Source: Notospermus geniculatus
Taxonomy: Eukaryota; Nemertea; Pilidiophora; Heteronemertea; Lineidae
NCBI GenBank assembly: GCA_002633025.1
Contig: NMRB01000259.1
Location: 364,809 to 428,808, forward strand
Length of the DNA stretch: 64,000 bases
Direction of reading: 5' to 3'
Made by a program: the position numbers and the translations under genes. The notes below the pieces were generated by a model. The model was not told the DNA's origin. It saw only the letters and a program-made list of their open reading frames with translations, and searched no databases. How positions within the stretch are numbered: the first letter of the stretch is position 1; every line of letters begins with the position of its first letter. Below are positions 57,009-64,000 of this stretch, one piece after another.

Positions 57009-57598
57009 AGGGTCGTATACACCTGTATTTGGCAAGATTGATTAATTGGGACTAAACCATATATAAATGTGCTAGATAGACGATGACTGATCTGTCAACA
57101 AGAATGGTGGGACCTTTCTTTGCAGAATATCATGATGCCACAGGTTCCACAGGTAGGTCTAGGCCATTTGTAGGTCTTACTCATTTTGTATAGATCTATC
57201 TCCAGTGGAAAATCGTCAACTTATCTTGCTTGTCGGGCCCAGTCCGCAAGAATCAGATGCACCAACTGTCTGGTGTGCTGAATGGAAAGGCTCTTCTGAC
57301 ACCATATTTTCAAAAATCAAACATACATGTATGTGCCAGACGTGTGACAGAGGTTTCCGACATTAGCTGCCAGTTTGCAGTACGAGACCGCATTGGTAAT
57401 ATGGTTATAAACAAAATTTCTACATACTCATACATGTATCACCATCTGATCTGATTATAAGTACCGTAAAAACTTTGTGTAAAATTTATGCTGAATTGGC
57501 CTTGACACAATTAGGTGTTGTTCCTACTGATTACTGAAGAAAGCAAGAGCATTTTTCCGCAGAGGCGAGCACGCTCTCTCTCAATGTTGCACATTTAA

Positions 57599-57802
57599 AG
57601 GAGCACGGTATTGGATCTCAAATGCGTTATTTGACTGCCGACGTAGAGGGAGCCACCTAGCGGCAGTAATGCGAACTACAAAAATGCGTTACAAAATGTA
57701 CGGAGGAAATCGGGTCAACTCGCCAATACGTCGTTGGTCCCTGGGTTGGAGAGTGGCACAGTGGCGCCGGCTGTCGAGAAAAAGTGGCAATACCGTGCTC
57801 CT
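57599..57802. mobile_element. 204-bp TTAA-flanked MITE
   Basis: Ends AGGAGCACGGTATTG and CAATACCGTGCTCCT are exact inverted repeats, with TTAA on both sides (57595-57598, 57803-57806). TTAA duplication is characteristic of piggyBac-type transposition. The terminal AGGAG is shared with the pair at 59310-59802. Confidence 0.8.
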
Positions 57803-57930
57803 TTAAATGCAGTTATGATGTGGTAATATTAATGGGCATTCGTAGATGAAGAGCTTCAACTCTAAATGACAGCAATTCATATTATCAAGGCATTTCACGT
57901 ATGATACAATGTATATGATAATGGTGTCGT

Positions 57931-57936
57931 AATAAA
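57931..57936 (+). terminator. Polyadenylation signal AATAAA (candidate)
   Basis: First canonical AATAAA after the stop codon, 923 bases downstream, followed by a GT-rich stretch (TGTTGTGTAAC). Confidence 0.45.
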
Positions 57937-57955
57937 TGTTGTGTAACAACAATAT

Positions 57956-59300
57956 AATGCACATCATTTTGGAATATTAACCTTTCATCCTCTACAACTC
58001 ATTATTCGTCTTGCCGTGAGGATTGACAAGACTTTGCGAAAGGGTAAAAGACCTGTGGTTTCAGAAAGATAAGGCAAGTCCATACAAAATGGCTGCGTGC
58101 ACACTCACGCCCCAGAATGTCATCCCATATGTGCATACACCAAAATCGCAGTTGTAAAGGTCACAGAGAGGCCTGGCATTGCCGTGGTCCAGCTTCTGTT
58201 GGTGATGGTCGACATTGCTGACCACATAGCAGGCTGTTGGTGTCTTCGAATCAAGTCTTGACACGGACGGTTTTGATACGATCGTATTGGAGAGCGAGAT
58301 CCCAGTGGCAAGGCCAGGTCTCAGTGACCTTACAATTGCGATTTGGTGTAAGACAAGGCCATACAAAATGGCTCCGTGCACACGTCCTGTATGTAGGCCT
58401 ACATGTAGCCTACATGTAGGCCTATGTAGCTTCTTAGGATGGCAGCTCCGAGGATGGGTGTCTTGTTCTACCTATGAATAAGCAATGTGAGGTTTCACAC
58501 TAGACCTTTTATTGAGGTGCACGTTCTCATTTATGACATTCTATGCTATAAACATACTTTGAAAATTGATTTAGTAAACGACAAGCTATGCATTGTCAAT
58601 ATGGGCTATTGTGCAGCCATTTCTCCATCACATTTGTCCCACATCAGCAATACAGTTGAACCTATTGGACACCTGTTTACCAGGCCAGTTTTTACAGATA
58701 TCAAGTGGCAGGTCTGCCACATTTGTATGAAGGATGGTCGAATGAAAAATAAATTAAGGTGTTCTGGTGATATAGGTCTTTTTTAGAATTTATGAAGTGA
58801 TTGAAACTCATTTATTTGGGACTCTGTATAACAGTGTCCGTAATGGAGAGGCGTCCTTCCAGGAGAGGTGTCCAGTAGGTTCCACTGTATTTGTCTCATA
58901 CATGATACTTATTATTGGAAGAATATTGTACTTAAATGTTGATGCCATGTAACTGTGTCCCTGATCATAATTTTTGCCACCATATCACATGTTTTCAACT
59001 CAACCATTATGAGATGCATATTTTTGAAAAACTGATTGTAGTAGTTTGTTGGGACTGAAGCAGGGTAGTGGAATTCGTTGTAAGTGATGTGAGACTACGT
59101 TCTGGTTGGACGGTGGGAAGATTTGGGACCAATGAAATATCCCACAAGCTGAACCAGGCTCAGAGCTCTTGAAGATTTTTACCATCTCGTCTGTGTGAAT
59201 CTCCGTAGTAAATGACTTGTACCGCATGCACATGACAGGATCTACGGCATAACACGTCATGTTCGTCGATGTAGTATACATATCTCTACAAACCTTCCTG
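57956..59300. other. Downstream non-coding DNA
   Basis: No gene supported. It contains a compound repeat (58067-58400), a 31-base palindrome (58394-58424) and a second AATAAA (58748). Confidence 0.55.
58067..58400. repeat. Compound direct and inverted repeat
   Basis: CACCAAAATCGCAGTTGTAA (58138) has a mirrored counterpart, TTACAATTGCGATTTGGTG (58329), extending through GGTCAC/GTGACC and CCAGG. Outside these, CCATACAAAATGGCTGCGTG (58080) and CCATACAAAATGGCTCCGTG (58361) are direct repeats. Confidence 0.6.
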
Positions 59301-59309
59301 CTGTATTAA

Positions 59310-59559
59310 AGGAGCTGGACGTCCAAGTTGTAAACACTCACTCACTGGTTCTCTATCCACGCGACCCCTGCGGTGCTGCCACCTATTGTCGGTGATTTGT
59401 ACTGACATGAATATCGTGAGTGAGTTACATTGGACCGGGCACCAGTCTAACGATCACGGGGCGCCACTGGTGCTGCCACCTTCACGAAGGAATAAAACAA
59501 GTTTGCCGACCATGTTTGTAAACAAACCAGCTTGTTTACAACTTCGGCGTCTAACTCCT
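59310..59559. mobile_element. TTAA-flanked MITE, first of an abutting pair (250 bp)
   Basis: Left end AGGAGCTGGACGTCCAAGTT (diverged) and right end AACTTCGGCGTCTAACTCCT; TTAA at 59306-59309 and 59560-59563. About 90% similar to the next element over shared parts. No coding capacity. Confidence 0.8.
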
Positions 59560-59563
59560 TTAA

Positions 59564-59802
59564 AGGAGTTAGACGCCGAAGTTGTAAACACTCACTCACT
59601 GGTTCTCTATCCACGGACGCCTGCGGTGCTGCCACCTATTGTCGGTGATATGTACTGACGTGAATATCGTGCGCGAGTTGCATCGGACCGGGAACCAGTC
59701 TAATGATCACGGGTGCTGCCACCTGCACGAAAGAATAAAACTAGTTTGCCGACCATATTTGTAAACAAACCAGCTTGTTTACAACTTCGGCGTCTAACTC
59801 CT
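59564..59802. mobile_element. TTAA-flanked MITE, second of an abutting pair (239 bp)
   Basis: Ends AGGAGTTAGACGCCGAAGTT and its exact reverse complement. It shares the TTAA at 59560-59563 with the first element and has its own at 59803-59806, giving TTAA-element-TTAA-element-TTAA in the same orientation. Confidence 0.85.
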
Positions 59803-59806
59803 TTAA

Positions 59807-62800
59807 GCCTACCAAGGATGAAAACTGCGTCTTACATTGTTCAATGGCCGGGGCTATTTGCACAGCACGCTATGAAAGAAATATTGTACTGTTTTCACAG
59901 CAACTTGCTGTGCAAATATTCAAGGCGTTGTTCAGTTTCAAAACGTTTACCCGAGTTTCCGAAGGCCTAGCGATAGTACGATGCTAAGAATGGTAATGAG
60001 ACATACATGTAGATGGGAAACGATGGTAGAGCGATGTTCAAACGACCATAACACGTCCGTGAGTCTGTGGAAGAGGCATTCGGATGGCATCAGTTGCATT
60101 GATATCTTCTGAAGATACTGTATATCATGATTATGCATTTCTTTATCAGATCTTTATTTTCATGAACCTACATGTATTTAAACAGTTTCATGAATACGTT
60201 CATCTTTCTATCAAACATCATACAGTGTATGTAGCTTGCATTTACTTATGTTGTGAGATCAAATACTTGTATAAATTGTCATTTTACCCGAGCCAACCCC
60301 GGTGTGACATTGAAAAGCTGAGATTGTATTCAAGTCCAAGTTAAATGACGATGACTGAGCAATGGGTTAAGCTGCGTTTATCGGACACCCGGAATCCGGA
60401 AAATGCAGAAGCGGCATATGCTATGCATTTTCGCATACAACAGGTCGCTTCCGCATCCCGTACACCGCATTCCGGATGTCTGGTAAACGTTATAGCTTTA
60501 CAGTTGTGGTATTTTTTAACCCAAAGGTTTAAGGTTAGGCCTTTGTTCTCCTGAGGTTTGGTTTTGGCCATTTTTTTGTTTTGCCCCGATTTCTTCAATT
60601 TTGGCATGTTCCGATTATTATTTTGATCACCGCACCAAAGGAACCAACTGTAAGCTGTAAGCAGACCTTTTTATTCTAAACACCTTTTACTGAAGGGTTG
60701 ACGCATTTTGCTAACAGGAAAGGTCAGGTGCTGATTTCAGAGGTTGGTTGATTCACACATCACTTGTCGGGACTGTGTGTGATGCTGAAAAAGCCTACGT
60801 GTACATGTATGCAGCAGCGGTCCAACCAGGTTGTGAACAGATCTGTGCCGTGGTGTGGGATATTGTGTCGAGATTCATTTGTTTACTAGGAATCGTCTGT
60901 GATGAGCTGGTGATGTTAAAGTGCACTCGAATGTGCCCTGGTATTGGTCTATGCAGTATTCATATTCAGTCAGGTGACATTTAAGTGCGAAGTTAACCTG
61001 TACAGAGATTTTGCGGGAGGCAATGCTGATTACAGATCCATACATTTGCGGCATTTATTGTGGGACATTTTTTTCTTAACTCTAAAATGGGGACTTCCAG
61101 TAGTTTCGAAGTTTCTGATTATTAGTCCCTTAGTGTTTGAAAAATGATGATTTTGAGCTGAAATTAGACTTTAGGGAAGATGCATATATTTTTATTTCCC
61201 TGCTGATGTGAAACTTGGGATTATTAAAAACAAAAAAACAACTAAAACTCAGATTGCTCAAATGTTTTTCAAATTTTTTAAATGGTTTTTGAAATGTGAG
61301 AGTTGTTGCCTGTTTGTGGTATGGGCTGAACAGGGGCAGTATTTGCTGTTCGTTAAGAGGAACGCTAAACTTTAAGAAAAAAGCTAATAGGCCTACGTAG
61401 TGAATGAAAATGAAAATTTTGCTTTCCACTGGAATGTGCTCAATAGTAAAAAAAATCGTCTTTTTCGTTTCGGATTTGACCTTGCCGTGAAAATGGTGAT
61501 GGTTTCTGTCGTCTGGCTTTTGATCTGTGACAAAGAGGTTTGTGTATAATCAGTTGGATTGTTCGACAAGAAAATGTGCTCTTCCAGTCGTAAGACAACA
61601 GCCAGATTGAGTTCATTAATCACTCCATTTTGATGAAATTTACTTGCTGAATTCTCAGAAGACTGCGCAAGGTCTTACCTCTGTATCAGGACGCCCTCGT
61701 GTAAAAACAGCTTAAATATCAGTCCTGTTTTTATAGAGGGTTTCCTTTGGGAAATTGAGTTTCTTCAAAGAGAGAATATCTTTTTAGGACAAGTATAGTG
61801 TGGAGGGTTCAGTTACGAAAAAAGCAAGTAAGAGGCAGAAATGTTATAAGATTTTTTTATTGATTGTGATGATGATGATGACCTGCTGGAGGAAAGAAGG
61901 GTGGCTAGGGTAGTAAGCTTTGGCACACAGGGCACCAAATCAAGTTTACCATCAGCACAATAGGTGCAAAATCACAATATAATTGCATTTATAGAGTAGT
62001 AATTTTACCTGCCAAAGTGTACCACTATATATTGTACTATGGACATGTGTACATATAGATAATCGGCTGTTTTAGGGCTAGATATCTGAAATTTCGTGTA
62101 TTTTCAGATGAGTGGGTGAATATTCTATTATACAAATATTATGTATAGTAACTGCGGTATATGATATATATACTATGGATATGTTCACATGGACAATGAA
62201 CATGATGCTGTTGGAGAAATTTTATTATAAAAGAAATGAAATAAAAATGACAAAATAATTTCTCAAGATCTCTTGTGTCGGTGTTTTTCTAGTTTTGTTA
62301 CTTTCAATCAAGGAAAAAGAACGATACTTATCCTGAGACCTCGGAGTATACAAAACGCTGACATGGCTGATGAGGGTGTGTTTCAAAATTGGTCGGATAG
62401 TACAGTGTACAATCATTTGAAGGAGGGTATCAAAAAATATTGAGCTTACCAGAAAAATCTATCGTTCTGTCCGACACCAAAATTACTTTCTGCTGTCAGA
62501 CTTTAAAGGGTTAATAGATCAATTAGTTTGCAGTGCCATAATTTAGAGCGCCATGACACCTCGATCTGACATGAATATTGTAGAGTTTCAAAAAACAGCC
62601 TTTCACCAGTAGACAAAAGAATGCAGAAAATTTTCTGGTGTCGGACGGAACACATTTTGAAAGGCACCCTTGTGTTTATTATAAAGGGTTCCCTTTGCCA
62701 ATCATCAGTCTGTGAAGAAAATACAGTGCATCCCCGAGTAAATGAAAAAATATGGTTTGAGCTGGGGTAGACCTATATACTACTTGTAGTCACTTCCTCC
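59807..62800. other. Downstream non-coding DNA
   Basis: AT-rich unique DNA with one hairpin (60370-60502). No coding exon recognised. Confidence 0.55.
60370..60502. repeat. Hairpin element
   Basis: Left end GCTGCGTTTATCGGACACCC with GGAATCCGG, right end CCGGATGTCTGGTAAACG with TTATAGC; inner arms AATGCAGAAGCGG and CGCTTCCGCAT. Imperfect MITE-like foldback. Confidence 0.6.
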
Positions 62801-62818
62801 CACCCAGACCACTTAATA

Positions 62819-63510
62819 TGTCAATGTCCGATGCTTCCACCACCTCCTCAGGTTTGTTGCCACCAGAAACGAGTAAAAGCTCCTCCTACGGAGTTCGTCC
62901 TCTTCTACAGTGGACTGTCTCTTTCTCCCTGTTTGGTCTTCCTTCGTGGTTCCCTTGCTTATCAAATTCACCTGCTGGCTTCCGATCAGTGTCCAATATT
63001 TTCACCAACTCATAATGTTAACTGCCCGGGAAATCAGACCAGCTCACCAACAAAATACATTCCTTCCTGCACCAGAGAGTGCAACGTCCTCATGTTCTAG
63101 TTCAGATTCATCCTCAGAAAAGGCGAAATTTCCCGACTCACTGACAGGTTCCAGAGGTTGGAATAGGTTAGGGCCTACTAGTTCTCCCTCACCGACACAA
63201 GCATCAGTTTCAAAAGACCTGTCTCATCGACCTTGCTTGACACTGGCTCTGCTCACACAGCTCTCCTTTTGCTCTCCGCCTCCAGCGAAGGTAACAACTT
63301 CCGACGTCTCTTCTTACATGTAGTTTCCTCCTCACGAAAGATGAAATATCCCAACTTACTGACAGGTGCCAAGAGCCCGGAAAAGGTTCCCACGGGGCCA
63401 GTTTCATCCTCCTTTGGTCCACCAGCACAAGCGCCGGAGTCGGACATCTCCTTTTCGTAGAGTTTATCCACAAAGTTTCTCAACAGCCGCGCCACCCGAA
63501 GTGATTTCTA
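62819..63510 (+). pseudogene. Degenerate coding-like Ser/Pro-rich sequence with an internal 218-base repeat
   Basis: Ser/Pro-rich coding-like text appears in different frames in succession: SMSDASTTSSGLLPPETSKS, then SSCSSSDSSSEKAKFPDSLT, then SSSRKMKYPNLLTGAKSPEK. The last two are versions of one repeat (GAAATTTCCCGACTC at 63125, GAAATATCCCAACTT at 63343; spacing 218, not a multiple of 3). It adjoins the exon 18-19 copy but does not match the sequence upstream of the real exon 18. It could be a decayed exon, a misjoin, or non-coding. Function unknown. Confidence 0.35.
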
Positions 63511-64000
63511 CCTCCAGACATGTAAGTTTTTCTGACATATTCAGTCTGATTGAACATCTGGACATTGCCTGCGAATACGAGCAGGCCTGCGGGTTAACTA
63601 AAGATGAATTGCATTCATGCCACAAGACATCCTCATATACACAGTAGGCCATCTTAGGACCATCCCTAGGCATGTTCTCTGACTTCATCTTCAGATATGG
63701 GGTGGTGATATTTGGTGAGAGAGGCAGCAGACCACACATCATGACGCAGGAGGAGGTGCTCAGAGATGCTGTAATTGACGTGCAGCCGTCCTTGCCAAAA
63801 TTCTTACCTGAAGGGACTCGAGTGTGTGCCTACTGGAGTCAACAGTTCAGCTGTTTGTATCCCGGGGCAGTTGCCAAAGGTGGGTCCTTTGGAATTAGTA
63901 TCTACACAGCAAACAGATCAAGTATGGTGTTTGTCATGTTATGATCTGGGAACTAGATTGGTAGACATGGTAGTTGTGATGAATCAACGATGACTTTGAC
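63511..64000 (+). repeat. Second copy of the exon 18 end, intron 18, exon 19 and start of intron 19
   Basis: Matches 51425 to about 51905 at roughly 98% identity with a few indels (for example AACTAAATAAAGATG against AACTAAAGATG). The match starts 11 bases before the exon 18 donor and runs to the window edge, so it probably continues beyond. Allelic haplotig, misassembly or a real partial duplication are all possible. Confidence 0.93.
63695..63879 (+). CDS. Duplicate of exon 19 (Tudor-like core)
   Basis: Same acceptor (CATCTTCAG), donor (AAAG|GTGGGT) and reading frame as exon 19 at 51613-51797. Substitutions seen (GGA/GGG, CAA/CAG codons) are silent, so the encoded YGVVIFGERGSRPHIMTQEE segment is unchanged. 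Whether it is expressed depends on what lies beyond the window. Confidence 0.6.

Larger units (their letters stand above)
57009..57955 (+). other. BAHCC1/TNRC18: Probable 3' untranslated region
   Basis: Follows the stop. The first AATAAA is at 57931-57936, so cleavage near 57950 is plausible. A TTAA-flanked MITE (57599-57802) would lie within the transcript. A second AATAAA at 58748-58753 offers a longer alternative end. Extent is inferred. Confidence 0.5.

Overview
The window is draft-quality nuclear DNA from an animal, most likely a marine invertebrate. The reasons are GT-AG introns, a multi-exon chromatin gene, very dense short inverted-repeat DNA elements, recurrent TACATGTA and TAGGCCT words in the introns, and allele-like duplicated blocks typical of assemblies of highly heterozygous species. 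The sequence alone does not fix the phylum. There is no sign of bacterial or organellar sequence, and no rRNA, tRNA or CRISPR was recognised.

One gene dominates the window. It lies on the + strand from about 13.64 kb to 57.0 kb and is the invertebrate counterpart of vertebrate BAHCC1/TNRC18, which are nuclear histone-mark readers with a C-terminal BAH domain. I could build 24 coding exons by hand. Every splice junction keeps phase, and after allowing for a 2-base insertion in exon 4 the total is 7,890 coding bases (2,629 residues plus stop), close to the vertebrate protein size. Recognisable parts, in order, are: a BAHCC1-like N terminus; a lysine/serine-rich region with a dense run of SUMO-consensus sites; a conserved short coiled coil followed by an AT-hook; a second AT-hook; the conserved RRSERIFL block; the Tudor-like region (DIYGVVIFGERG, GTRVCAYWSQ, VEFDDGD); a third AT-hook; and LPARQLW leading into the BAH domain and the stop at 57008.

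Layout: 1-13.6 kb is upstream DNA with hairpin elements and one weak promoter-like patch near 2.05-2.13 kb. Twin 267-bp inverted-repeat elements sit just before exon 1. Exons 1-3 lie at 13.6-22.2 kb. A 17-kb intron 3 (22.2-39.2 kb) is built largely of inverted-repeat elements, a 3.1-3.3 kb tandem duplication, and a 1.03-kb unmerged contig overlap that repeats the start of exon 4. Exons 4-21 are packed into 39.2-53.1 kb and the BAH exons 22-24 into 56.1-57.0 kb. From 57.0 to 62.8 kb there is 3'UTR and intergenic DNA with TTAA-flanked elements. The window ends with a near-identical second copy of the exon 18 end plus exon 19 (63511-64000), preceded by degenerate coding-like sequence.

The family roles cited (BAHCC1 BAH with H3K27me3 and Tudor with H4K20me1; TNRC18 BAH with H3K9me3 and retrotransposon silencing) are established in vertebrates and only inferred here. 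Several duplications are probably assembly or haplotype artefacts and are flagged as such.
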